A stretch of DNA of 64,000 bases from positions 1 through 64,000 of the forward strand of contig MCFE01000348.1 of NCBI GenBank assembly GCA_002104905.1, given 5' to 3'. The stretch comes from Basidiobolus meristosporus CBS 931.73 (Eukaryota; Basidiobolomycota; Basidiobolomycetes; Basidiobolales; Basidiobolaceae). The stretch's first letter is position 1, and each line of letters opens with the position of its first letter. This document shows positions 24,484 to 35,840 of the stretch, one piece after another. The notes beneath the pieces were generated by a model. That model was not told the origin of the DNA and ran no database searches. It worked only from the letters and a program-made list of their open reading frames with translations. The position numbers and the translations under genes were made by a program.

Positions 24484-24817
24484 ATCAATTTGTATGCATG
24501 AAAAGTAAGAGAATTGGTTGAATTTGGAAGTACGGTGTGTGAAAAAGAGGCAATAGCCAATCAATTCACACAAATGTAGGAGGCAATAGAGTGTCTGGGA
24601 TCAGAAAGTGAACAAATTGGCAGGGATCATATCAAAAGCCACTTATACATTGTAGTGATGAAAAATTTTGACAAAGTTTTTTGTGAAATCTGGAGTGCAA
24701 TTATTTTTCAACGGTCTCTGGACAGTGTCCCAACAAGATTAGTGCCTCTTAGTCACAAGACATTAACTTTGTGACAGCCTTTTGATGGGATCATCTCAAT
24801 AATATCTCATATGGAAC

Positions 24818-25560
24818 AATTACAAAGACCTCAAGTATCTTTGCCTGTATAAGAACAAACTTAGGAAAGAATCAAATATAATAGAAAATACCTACCCTGA
24901 GTATTCCTGACAAGTAGTACCTCCAAGATCAGTTGGCTGTCAGTGCAGTTTCCTGGGGGTGTACTGTGGTCTGGAGTTGAAGGATCAGGTAGCAGCAGGT
25001 AGCAGTGATCACATTAGTGAACAAGTTGGTATATTGATAAAAGGGAAGATGATTTATTGCTGAGGGATAGCCTCCCTTATATACATTCCTTACTGACTAA
25101 GTGATTACTAATCATGGAGTTCCAGAAGGTTCTGGATATCAATAGAAATCTTAATGACATCAGAATGACCTAAGAATGCTCTAAGTAGGTGCCAGAAGGC
25201 TCAAGGAGGCACAGCACATCCAACCAATCAGGAATCAGTACTCTGAAACCTGTGTAACATAAGGATACCATATATGGTATGGAAATGGTAGGGAGGGTGA
25301 CAGAGGTTGATCATGTGTCACACGTACTGGTGTGGGTACTTGCCTAATATAGAAGCACATACTGCTAGTAATCTTACATAAAGTGGTGGATAACTTATGC
25401 AATAAGGTAAGCAGGTATAATAGTCAACTGGCTTATGGGATAGTACTGATTAGGTAAGACAAATGGAATAAAACTAAAATAAGTGTAGTAGAGAAATAGG
25501 GAAGTAGAAAATATGGGAATGAGAAAATCTGTCAGTGGGTGTTACTGTGACCCCACTACA
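24818..25560 (-). repeat. gypsy-1 right LTR (5' LTR), second part
   Basis: The sequence resumes right after the AAC duplication with AATTACAAAGAC and aligns with 12978-13718, ending CCCACTACA at 25560. Together with 18009-18335 it makes 1070 bases, against 1071 for the left LTR. Confidence 0.9.
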
Positions 25561-26290
25561 CTGTGGGTGGATCCAATCCAGATCAGCTGTCAGGATCCCA
25601 TTAAGAGACCATTATTATACCAGCAGCTTGGAATTATTGATCCTCCTAACAATTGTATGATGGGATTATGATGGTGTTTTGCTAACTTTACAACAAAATA
25701 AATGGATAAAACTTGACAATATTTTATTGGTGATGTGGCAATATTTGCATGGTATTATTGAGGTCTTTCAGCGCTCTATAACTATTTTAAGTGGATCCAA
25801 TTGGCCAGGACATCCAATAGCCTTATATGACAAAAAGCTTGACGGTATTTTGATGGCCTCACTGCAAAATTCTGATGGCATTATATAGGCAATATGACAG
25901 TCTACTGCCAGTTCTGCATAATGCCACACTACCAGTTCTCCAAATGGTATTTCCTTTTTCTACCTCCCCTTTTGCAATTCATATATTCCACTGTAGAATT
26001 ACCCGTCTTTATTTGCTTAGCCACTACTACCTTGGGTATTCCACATATGGTATGAATCAAAAGAACTATGGCCTCCTGCTTACTAACCTTTACAAACATG
26101 CACACCTGCTGCAATTGACATACATCTATCACCTCAACTTTACGGCTCTTTAGTGAGATACTTGCAAAGTTGCAGTATACTTTGTACTGCTGGTAACATA
26201 TACATCTTGCAAACTTATGCTTGGTTGTCCCCACTGCTGCCCTGAATACCACCTGAATATCTGCAAAGAATGTCTGGGTATTTGGCCAAT
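25561..26290 (-). pseudogene. Element D transposase 3' part
   Basis: The stretch resumes element D exactly after its first 26 bases and aligns with E 18362-19100. On the minus strand it encodes the transposase C-terminus (HKFARCICYQQYKVY, then VEVIDVCQLQQV). It is interrupted at 26291 by foldback element F2 and continues at 27028. Confidence 0.75.
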
Positions 26291-27024
26291 AGACTTGTTC
26301 CATTGGATAGTGCCACATTGAGCCATGAGTGCCCAATGATGCCATAGTGTGCCAGGGAGGCCAAGTGAGCCTATACTTGGCCACAGAGTGTGCAGCATAG
26401 CTCTGCATCTTCATGCAAAGCAGCCCCTGTGTTTCACCCATTGTGTTAGAGAAAATCCATATTTTGACTTTTTTTTGTGGAGCAATGTTGTGCAGGATGT
26501 GTAAGAGCACAAAAGGATGGAAGATATGCATCTGGTACTCAATACCCATGGTACTCTGACTCTAGCTCTTATGGCTTGTAACATACCACAGAAATGCATG
26601 GCACTATCTTGGTCCACTGGTACTGTCTGGCACTATAAGTGCTTTGTATTGATCTTACTTTAGGGCTAACAATTAAATATAGTGCCAGATAGTACCAGTG
26701 GACCAAGATAGTGCCATGCATTTCTGTGACATGTTACAAGCCATAAGAGCTAGAGTCAGAGTACCATGGGTATTGAGTACCAGATGCATATCTTCCATCC
26801 TTTTGTGCTCTTACACATCCTGCACAACATTGCTCCACAAAAAAATGTCAAAATGTGGATTTTCTCCTGCATCATAGGTGAAACACAGGGGCTACTTTGC
26901 ATGAAGATGCAGGGCTATGTTTCACACTCTGTGGCCAAATGTAGATTTACCTGGCCTCTCTGGCACACTATGGCATCATTGGGCACTCATGGCTCAATGT
27001 GGCACTCTCCAACAAAGCAAGTCT
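26291..27024. mobile_element. Foldback element F2
   Basis: 734 bases with TSD AAT (26288-26290 and 27025-27027). Two arms of about 345 bases are near-perfect inverted copies around a spacer of about 45 bases near 26655. The terminal AGACTTGTTCCATTGGATAG matches the Harbinger ends. The 206-residue minus-strand frame across the left arm and the plus-strand frame at 26766 are mirror readings of the same arm, not genes. Confidence 0.92.
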
Positions 27025-27027
27025 AAT

Positions 27028-28033
27028 ATAATCCTTCTCCCTGCTGGATTCTAGTCCCCCTTATAGGTGCACTCTGGCTTTTGTTTGTATGAATTCTGTG
27101 TCAAATTGTGTAGAAGTTGGGTTATGAACATGAGAAGTCTGGCATACCTTGGTAGAGTTTTCCTGATAAAAATCAGTTATTTGTTGCACCCAACCCAACT
27201 TTGCATTACTTAAATGATTACCTACACATTGGGGCTGCTTAGCTTCTTCATTCCATAGGCATAGGTGTCTCCACATGCACATTTGTCCTCAGTATTTTTG
27301 AACTGTTCCTGGCTATCCTATATGTGCTAACTCATTACATCTATGATGGACTTGAAGGTAATAAACTTGATGAGATTGGGATATGGTAATACCTGCAACT
27401 TGACTTGTCTTCCTATCTCCCCACACATCTGCTCCATAGGAAATTCTCAGAAGGTGAACCAAGGCCCAATATTTTCCACACACCATATAAGATGGAGTAG
27501 AGAATGGATACAGTAGTGGCAGAGATCTAAGCATTCAGCTTTATGTGAGTAATATAGCTGCTCAAATCCTGTCACAAATCCTCACACAATAGCTGTAGAT
27601 GCATCAAGTTATCATTGGTGATCCACTTCTGGATAAATATTCCTACAATGTCCATATATGACTCCCAATGCTTCCAATGTACTCTTGGTAGGAATGGCTT
27701 CAGAACACCACTTGAATAAATACATATTCAGCTCATCCAGTCTTTGCATTTGTATTGTTGCATATGCATATCAATATTAATTGGAGCCTGTGAGAAGTAC
27801 TTAGGGTGGCAGATACTATGTAATATCTTGCCAGCTCTTTCAAATTTTTCTGGTACCTCAAAGGGCTCATTTAGCTTGAAATGCCATCTTAAGCATCTCT
27901 GGTTTCCAATCAATTCCATATTCCGGCTAGTGGCTTATAGTGTGCCAACTTTGCTGCAATTGCATGCTGACTTCTGTACATTCTCTCTGTGAAAACATAA
28001 TGTTCTTGGTGCTGGTGTTTGGGTAATAATAGT
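27028..28033 (-). pseudogene. Element D transposase middle part
   Basis: Minus-strand sequence homologous to E 19103-20885, without the solo LTR. It keeps QPQCVGNHLSNAKLGWVQQ and NQRCLRWHFKLNEPFEVPEK. It ends at GGGTAATAATAGT, where Harbinger B begins, and the next 315 bases expected from element E are missing. Confidence 0.75.
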
Positions 28034-28167
28034 AAACTTGCTCTGTTGGATAGTTCCACATAGTGCCACCCTTTTTTTAGTGCTGGATCAATCTGACACT
28101 ATCTGGCACTATAATTTCTACCATAATGCCAGTGGTAGGATAAAGTTACTGGTAATTTTACTCAATC

Positions 28168-29090
28168 TTACTTATGTTGCTCATAGTAGGGCTCTCCTTG
28201 CTTTATTTGCTCTTCATAATGCTCCAGACACATTTCTCTTAGTGAATGTCTTCTTGCATGAATATACTGTGCATTGATAAGTATCTTAACTATTTTACCT
28301 ATTCTGCTGTATTCTGCTATACATGACTCTCCTCTGTATTTACATGCCAATCTGCTGAATCTCTTCAGATGTCCATATGTATGCTCTACCCTCACTCTGA
28401 GATGATTAAATATCTCATTGTAGAGCTTCTGCTTCCTGCTAAGCACACCATTCCTTGGCTTCCTATAAGCTGTAATACATCCTAATCTCTGACAATCCTC
28501 TCCTATATAAGCTAAGTCTGCAATACATTTCTCCCCTCTACTGAATTCTAGATGATTCTCTACCCAGAGTACTTTTTTGTGCCTACTTCCACCAAATGGC
28601 CAATTAAACCAGATGATGTAACCCTCAATGTCAGACGGTGCTTGAAACTTCACACAGTATGCCTTCTACTTGCCAGAATATAAGTGCCTCTGCCCTCCAG
28701 AAGGTCTGTTAATCCTGACTGGGAAGGTATCCAAAATACTCCTTGTATGGAACCTGTTGCTGAACACTCTGGGATATGGAAGTCTATTGGAGCTTCTGAA
28801 CCTAGTACTTCAAGCTTGCTCTAAGTCATTCATACCCTCTGCAAGGTGGTTCTCTATTGCTGTCAGCTGGGAATGAAAGCTTCTAGACTTTTGTTGCCAT
28901 GGATGGTGGGATGAAACCTTGTGGGGCAATAGTTCTTGTAGTAGCAGAGAAGCTTAACAAGGGATCCCCTTGAGTAGATTGGGGTAGATGGACCACAGTA
29001 CTTGGTGTAGATCTCCTCTATTGTGTCAAAAGGAAATGCAGTGGTAGTGATGGAATTGATGAGAAAAGACCATTCAGATGAGTAAGTCAT
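28168..29090 (-). pseudogene. Harbinger B DDE transposase
   Basis: Starting at ATG 29090 (MTYSSEWSFLINSI), the N-terminal 75 residues are open and then a stop follows. The catalytic part (28653-28168) has GYIIWFNWPFGGSRHKKVLW, RKPRNGVLSRKQKLY and VEHTYGHLKRFS. The residue after GSRH, expected to be the second catalytic Asp, is Lys. At least three stops remain. The end EEQIKQGEPYYEQHK extends beyond the copy A stop. Confidence 0.8.
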
Positions 29091-29449
29091 ATTAGAATGG
29101 GTGGATGATTGCGCTGAGGTGATTTAAATCAATTTGCTGCAATCAGCTTTATTTATCTGATTTTCCATGCATTATGATTAAATCTCCATTAATTGCCATG
29201 TATCCCATCATTATGTCACAAATATTATCCTCAAACAATGACTTGGTACTTTTATTGATGTTTTACTCACAAGTCAATGATCAGATGGGAAATCTTTGAT
29301 TGATGTGATCTGATCTGTGTCAATGCAATCCAAGATGTATCAAGCATAATATATGGAAAATTCTACAATCACATTAGTTTTCATATGTACTTCATATAAG
29401 ACCAGGTTTATGCCAATACACCACTGTATAAGTATCCAAATCCATCACC

Positions 29450-30693
29450 ATGGTCCCTATGCCCAGTCTTAACTCATCTTTAGTTCAACCAAGACAAAAC
29501 CCATCCCCCAGATCACAAGCGCAGTCTGGCCTGGAAAAGGCAACGTTAGATCCATTCAAGTTCTTGCCAAATGATATCAGTATGGCACTAGTGTCTATGA
29601 TGAGCCTTCATACAGATATTTGGCACTACTCATTAATCTAGCAGAACTAGATACCATGGAGAGTCAATAGAGATGGAAGAACCTGAGTAGAAAGCAGTGG
29701 CATGAGTTCTACATCAAGATGCCAGTGGATGTATGTAAGAAGTTATATAACAATACAAGTATTGAAATCAAGAATGAGCTGAGAGTGAGGGGACTTGATG
29801 AGGAAGCTGTGTGGGAACAATTTTGCACGCAATTTGCCCAGTACAGGCCTGACACAACTATTTGTGCCTTGACTTTAGGAACCAAAGAGATTTTGAATGA
29901 GTTTTGCCTCAAATGACTAATGCATAACATGATATATTAGTAGAGCTAAGTGGCTACTGAGAGCAATATACACAAAACTCATCCAGGCAACAGCTCCAAT
30001 GTATCAGACAGAGGGTAAGTGAATACCCTGAGGAATCAGAAGGTGTGCTTCAGGAGGAAGAATACAGACTGCAAGCAGCATTGTCTAGATTGTGCCAGCA
30101 TGCCTTGCTGGATTCCTTACCATCCCTTGCAACTTCAGCACACTGGCGCATGTCAGTCCAAACTATGCCAACACCCTTCACAAGAGTGCCCCACATTGCC
30201 TCAACACATATTAGGTCAATGCGTGTGCTTCAGTGCAAAACCACCAGAACCTTCCAAACTGCTCAAAAAAACACAAGTCCGTTGGAGTGGGCCAAGTTGT
30301 GTGAACAGGCCGCTTCACATTGAACTCAGCTAAGGGCCATGCCAGCACATCAAGTTGCATCTGCGCGTGCCATTACACCTGACCATCAGCAAGTTTCTTC
30401 TGGTGAACTGACTGATGATGACCCACATGAAGTCCCTTCACCACCATAGCCTTTGGCAAATAAAAGAATGTGTCAGCATGTAGCACTGCAGGCCAGCTAG
30501 TTGCATCATCTGGAGCAATTCAGCATGGCCAAGCTGCAGCATTGCACTCAACAACTAAGGGGCAAAATACTGACTACAAATACACAAGTAGCAAAGGGGA
30601 TAGTCAGCAAGAAACTAGTTTAGGTGTGTAAAGTGAATCACTACCAAATGCTTTGTAGTAATCCCCGTGATAAAAAAGCCTAGGAGAAGATGA
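29450..30693 (+). pseudogene. Harbinger B second gene
   Basis: From ATG 29450 (MVPMPSLNSSLVQP) to the stop at 30691-30693 after a basic tail (KKPRRR type), the gene spans 1244 bases in several frames. It keeps ESQQRWKNLSRKQWHEFYIK (frameshifted), KNELRVRGLDEEAVWEQF and QYRPDTTICALTLGTKEILN. It starts 360 bases from the transposase ATG, on the other strand. The family is unknown. A Trp-containing helical region could be a divergent Myb/SANT-type domain, but this is not demonstrated. Confidence 0.6.
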
Positions 30694-31436
30694 TGCAATC
30701 TCATTGAATTGCTATTATTTGCAATGATCCAGTCAATGCAGTTTTTTTGCAATTCACATTGAGCCGTTGCAAATCAGTGATCACTAGATTTTTAATATAA
30801 GCAATGTCAAGGTTGTCTCACATTTGAGACAGGACCCCTATAAATAAACACCCTGCATATGTATACATCATCTGTGGCACCAGTGCTGCCATTCAATCTG
30901 GTTTGCACCAATAGAGTTGGTTGTATGCTTGCTATGATGCCTTGTCCAATCACTAGGATCAGGGATATACTTGCTTAATGGGCAAAATGTAATATTTGAT
31001 GGCAAATCAGGTAGCTTGTGTACAGGTCAAAGAGTCAATTGGGGGCTGACAGCTTCAGGATAATTTTAGATCAATTAGCCACTGAGACACCATCAAATTG
31101 GAGTGACGGTAATCAAGATGGTAAGTATAAGTGTAGTTTACAGTGTGATAACAATTTATTTCCATTTACATTTAAGAAACATATCCAAATACTGGATTTT
31201 ACCTACCATAATAGCAGTATCCAATTGCGCACATGGTGCAAACATTATGAGTGGGTGCAATCATTTGTGCCAACCTCATTGTGTCAGATTGTGCCATAGT
31301 GCGCAAGATTGTACCACATGGTGCAAAATTGTCCAAAAGCAATCCTGCCTACTGGTAGCTACCATATTGCACTTGATTATTCTTAGAGACCACTGATTGT
31401 GCTGCACACCCTGGCATGGTACAATGGAACAGGTTT

Positions 31437-31790
31437 ACTGTCCTGATTCCAAGTACTTGTTCAATGAGAATCCATTAAGTGCTAAAGCAAAGCCATGGTC
31501 ATACATGCCTTCAAAGTAGCCCTTGCTTCTTAGCTGTTTGTAATGTTTGCCATTAAATAGATTAGATATGTTTGCACTTGATTGATACTGAGTGCGGTAC
31601 TGCATAGCTTTACAATATTTGTTGGACTGCATCAGCTTCCTCAGACAGGGTATGACCAGAATATATCCGGAGTGCAAATAATGTTTTCCTTCTATGGTAG
31701 TGGATTCCTGACAATTTGGGCATGCTGCAATGGTAGTATTTTTGGATGTGAATGCCATGCAACTGTTAAAACATGCTGGAATCAGACAGT
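31437..31790 (-). pseudogene. Element D transposase, zinc motif and catalytic start
   Basis: This segment, read on the minus strand, has CPNCQESTTIEGKHYLHSG, then the Tnp2 pattern YDHGFALALNGFSLNKY. In element E the same site reads LDGFS; here the first catalytic Asp is Asn. The segment is flanked by Harbinger elements B and C. Confidence 0.85.
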
Positions 31791-32532
31791 AGACTTGTTC
31801 CATTGTACCATGCCAGGGTGTGCAGTGCAATCAGTGGTCTCTAAGAGCAATTAGGTGCAATATGGCAGCTACCAGTCGGCAGGATGGCTCTTGGACAATT
31901 TTGCGCCATGCAGGATAATCTTGCACATTATGGCACAATCTGACATAATGAGGTTGGTGCAAATGATTGTGCCAACTTGTAATGGTTGCATCATGTGCAC
32001 AATTGGATACTGCTATTATGGCAGGTAAGATCTAGTATATGGATATCTTTCTTTAAAATAAATGGAAATAAATGCGTATCACACTATAAACTACACAGCT
32101 ACTTACCATTTTGGTTACCATCACCCCAATTTGACAGTATATCAATAGCTGTTTGGTCTAAAAGTATGCTGAAGCTCTTAGCCCCCAATTGACTCATTGA
32201 CCAATACACAAGCAACCTGATTTGCCGTCACATATCCCATCTGCCCATTAAGCAAGTAAATCCCTAATCCTAGTGCTTGGACAAGGTGTCACAGCTAGCA
32301 TGCAACCAATTGTATAGGTAAAAATCTGATCAAATGGCTGCACTGGTGCCACAGATGATGTATAAATATGCAGGGTGTTTATTTATAGGGGTTGTGTGTC
32401 AGATGTGAGATGTTCTTAATATTGCTTATATCAAAAATTTAGTGATCACTGACTTGCAATGGCTCAATGCAAATTGCAAAAAAAATGTGTTGTTTGGATC
32501 TTGACAAATAATAACAATTCAAAGCAATTGTG

Positions 32533-33790
32533 TCATCTTCTCCTAGGTTTTTTTCTCACCAGGATTACTACTGAAGCATTTGGTAGTGATTCACTTTGCA
32601 TACCTAAACTACTTTCTTGTTGACTATCCTCTTGGCTACTTGTGTATTTGTAGTTGGTATTTTGCCTCCTAGTTGATGACTGCAATGCTGCAACATGGCC
32701 ATGCTGAGTTACTCCCAATGATGCAACTGAGCTGGCCTGCAGTGCTACATACTGACACATTCTTTTACTTGCCAAAGGCTTTGGTGGTGGAGGCACTTCA
32801 TATGAGTCATCATTGGTCTGTTCACCAAAAGAAACATGCTGCTGGTCAGGTATAGTAGCAGGCGCAGATGCAACTTGAGGTGCTTGCATAGACCCTTGCT
32901 GAGTTTGATGTGATGCCACTTGTTGACACAACTTGACCTGCTCCAATGACTTGTGTCTAAATGAGCAGCTTGGCAAGTTCTGGTGGTTTTGCTCTGAAGC
33001 GCACATACTGACCCAACATGTGTTGACTCAATATGGGGCACTCTTGCGAAGGGTGTTGGCGTAGTTTGGACTGACATGCGCTGGTGTGCTGAAGTTGCAA
33101 TGGATGGTAAGGAATCCAGCAAGGCATGCTGGCACAATCTAGATGCTGTTGCTTGTGGTCTGTATTCTTCCTCTTGAAGCTCTCCTTCTGATTCCTCATG
33201 GTATTCACTTACCCTCTGTCTGATACTTTAGGACTGTTGCCTGGATGAGTCCTGTGTATATTGCTCTTGGAGGTTACTTAGTTCTACTAATATATCACAT
33301 AATACATTGGTCACTTGAGGCAAAAACGTATTCAAAATCTCTTTGGTTCCCAAAGTCAAGGCACAAACAGACCTGTCCAGCCCATACTGAGCAAACTGTG
33401 CACAAAATCATTCCTGCGTGGCTTCCTCCTCAAATCCCCTCACTCTCAGTTCATTCTTGATTTCAATACTTGTAATGTTATATATCTTCTTACATATATC
33501 CACTGGCATCTTGATGTAGAACTCATGCCACTGATTTTTACTCAGGTTCTTCCATCTCTGTTAACTCTCCAAGGTATCTAGTTCTGCTAGATTAATGAGT
33601 AGTGCACAAATATCTGTATGAAGGCTCATCATAGACACTTGGGCAATACTGGAATCATCTGCCAAGAACTCAAATGGTTCCAACATCAACTTTTCTGGTC
33701 TGGACTGCACTTGTGAGTGGGGGATGGGTTTTGTCTGGGTGGTACTAAATATGAGTTGAGACTTGGTATGGGGACTATAGTGATGGATTT
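32533..33790 (-). pseudogene. Harbinger C second gene
   Basis: Minus-strand homologue of 29450-30693. Pieces include SQVQSRPEKLMLEPFEFLADD near the start and a C-terminal half (33006-32533) with ATIPDQQHVSFGEQTNDDSY, and the basic end VRKKPRRR before the stop. It is broken by frameshifts near 33561 and 33208. The 157-residue open end is the best-preserved C-terminus of the three copies. Confidence 0.6.
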
Positions 33791-34227
33791 GGATACTTAT
33801 ACAGTAGTGTATTGGCATCAACCTGGTCTTATATGAAGTCTATATGAAAACTAATATGACTGTTTAGTTTTCCATATATTATGCATGATGCATCATGGAT
33901 TGCATTGATATGGATTGGATCCCATCAATTGCAGATTTCCTATTTGATTATAGACTTGTGAGTAAAACATCAATAAAAGTACCAGGTCATTGTTTGAGGA
34001 TGATATTTGCAACATAATGATGGGATACATGGCAATTGATGGGGATTTAATCATAATGCATGGAAAATCAGATAAACAAGGCTGATTGCGCCAATTTGAT
34101 TCAAATCACCTCAGCCTAATCATATACCAAATTTAATATGACTTACTCATCTGAATGTTCTTTTCTCATCAGTCCCACCACTACCACTGGACTTCCTTTT
34201 GACATACTAGAGGAGATCTATACCAGG

Positions 34228-34601
34228 TGTGGGTTATTACTGACTGTACTTGGTGAGTGGGAGAGCTTGTAGGTCAAGTCAGTACCACTTGGTTCAGAAT
34301 AGCTTCCAATAGGAGGTAGTAAGGTAATAAAGACTTGTGTTTATTTCATCCCAAATCTCCTTGTTCTCTTGCTTGGTTCAATTGGGTAGATATATATCAC
34401 TTGGGGGCTTAGATAATAGACAATGTGTTATAAAATAGGGGTGTGAACACCTTCCTATTATGGTAAGTGTTCTAACTAAATAAGGGCAGGGATAGGAGGG
34501 AGGGCACATGGGGGAATCATAGGGAGGATACTGGGGGACTTTGGGTAGGACTCTAGGGAGAACTCTTGGGCAAAGAGTGGGTACTGCATTTAGTACTCAC
34601 A
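34228..34601 (-). repeat. gypsy-3 left LTR (3' LTR)
   Basis: 374 bases, TG...CA, identical in length to the right LTR. Most differences from the right LTR are G/A or C/T changes. Confidence 0.95.
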
Positions 34602-34646
34602 TATCCCAGAGGTTAAGAGGGAGCTTTGTCCTTGAAGTTCTTTTGA

Positions 34647-35840
34647 CTAACTCGCTTCTCCAGGGTCAATTTTGTTCATGGAGCATGGGGAGTCACCATA
34701 GTACCATTGCTGGTTGTCACTTGCAAGGGGGTTGCAGGCAAATGCCTGATACCATTTGGCGGCAGAGTGGGGTGTGGCTTGCGTTGCTTGAGGGATATTT
34801 TCCACAGAGCCAAATAGTTGGCAAACCATAGGGTTCTGGGTAAGTTCCTTGGGAGGGTTGGAGAACAAGAAATGGTGCAATAGCGCAATAAAGTCTTGCT
34901 TCTTTATCTTGCAAGCATTGTTGGGGCTTGTCCTTTTTGTGTTCAATATGATGGCAGGGGACCTTTTGAAGCAGGCGTAGACTTGGTTGGCAGTCACCCG
35001 TTGTTGGTAACAAGTTTTTACTTCTTTCAAGACGTATTGTAGTTCTTCTGTAGAAACCGTGGCGCAATTGAGGCGCTTTTGTACTTGCCTCATGGTTTCT
35101 ACAGAGTCTGCAGCGGTTTCTTTGGCTTCTTGGAGTTGGACTTTGTACTGATTCCTGAGTTGTCCTATGGTAAACCACTGTTATAGTTGTAACACAGCAA
35201 CTTGGTGGATTGCATGGATTAACTGGCCAGTGTATTTAATCCGTTTGCGTATCTTTTCTAAGATGGTTCCTTCTTGGAAATGCGGTTCAAGATGTTCGCA
35301 AATTTCTTGGAGGAGTCCTTCAGTTGGGAGTTCTATTTCTGGTGCTCTTGCTGCTTGTACCAGGTTTGCATATACATCAACAATTGTGGTACCTATCAAT
35401 GACAAGTATTCAACAAAACATGGGGGCTCTCAAGGTCTTGTGAGGGCACAACAGTTGATTCCTTGTGTCTTCTGTCTGACTGTGTCCAGTATGGATACGG
35501 GAATCAGTGCGGCATCCTTCTCCTTAATGATCAAGGAACCTCCTCTTAGGTGGTATACGGTCTTCTTGGGTAGTATCTCCATGCTTTGTATTGGTGTGGG
35601 TAACTTGTCTTGTCCCTCTTGGATTCTGTCTTGTATCAACGTGACTGCTCCGGCAAACAACTCTTCATAGGTGGCTCTTGTCGCACGTAACACTCGTACC
35701 ATATCTCTCAACACTTGCAGGTTGGTTTTGTTGTCAATATCATCTTGGCTCTTGCTGGTGGGAGGGGTATCGCCAGTTTTGGGTGAACTGCTTCCTTTGG
35801 CGCTTTCCATATGCATTCTTTTGTTCTCCCCTTTGGGCAA
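34647..35840 (-). pseudogene. gypsy-3 extra ORF downstream of integrase
   Basis: A single frame of about 398 codons has in-frame stops only at 35430 (TGA) and 35181 (TAA), so it was one protein until recently. The first part is hydrophilic (SAKGSSSPKTGDTPPTSK), the middle is helical with YEELFAGAVTLIQDRIQEG and LEPHFQEGTILEKIRKRIKY, and the C-terminal half is basic (VKTCYQQRVTANQVYACFKR) and ends NKIDPGEAS. No signal peptide or membrane helix is evident, which argues against an envelope protein. It lies where some retroelements carry env or accessory genes. The family is not recognised. Confidence 0.7.

Larger units (their letters stand above)
18336..24814 (-). mobile_element. Tnp2-type (CACTA/Plavaka-like) element E
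   Basis: The ends are CCCTATGAGAATAATT at 18336 and AATATCTCATATGG at 24814, an imperfect terminal inverted repeat. The 3-base TSD is AAC (18333-18335 and 24815-24817). The empty site is seen, inverted, in the LTR fragment near 49045 and, diverged, at 12970. The element is 6479 bases, or about 5.78 kb without its solo LTR. It carries a Tnp2 transposase on the minus strand and a divergent second gene on the plus strand. This is the only copy here with both ends and every region of both genes. Confidence 0.9.
12648..25560 (-). mobile_element. gypsy-1: Ty3/gypsy retroelement, full span
   Basis: The LTRs are 12648-13718 (1071 bases) and 18009-18335 joined to 24818-25560 (1070 bases); element E splits the right one. 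The element reads on the minus strand, with gag next to the right LTR and integrase next to the left LTR. The primer-binding site on the minus strand starts TGGCACCCAACATGG near 18004. The polypurine tract GAGAGGGGGGTGGA (13719-13732 reversed) abuts the left LTR. Flanks read CTGC and CTGT, a 4-base TSD with one change. The insertion lies 26 bases inside the left end of element D. Confidence 0.9.
28034..31436. mobile_element. PIF/Harbinger-like element B, complete
   Basis: The element runs from AAACTTGCTCTGTTGGATAG to GGTACAATGGAACAGGTTT, imperfect inverted ends of the AGACTTGTTCC family. It is 3403 bases, against 3414 for element C without its insert. The transposase is on the minus strand and the second gene on the plus strand. 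The flanking triplets (AGT left, ACT right) do not match, and the host element lost about 315 bases here, so the two ends may derive from a recombination event. Confidence 0.8.

Noticed and set aside
25929-27026. 206-residue minus-strand and 86-residue plus-strand open frames
   Set aside because: They are mirror readings of the two arms of foldback F2 and of adjoining transposase sequence; the same frames recur in F1 and F3 with no protein family pattern.
34647-35840. Envelope gene in gypsy-3
   Set aside because: The extra ORF shows no signal peptide, membrane helix or cysteine-rich ectodomain, so calling it env is not supported.
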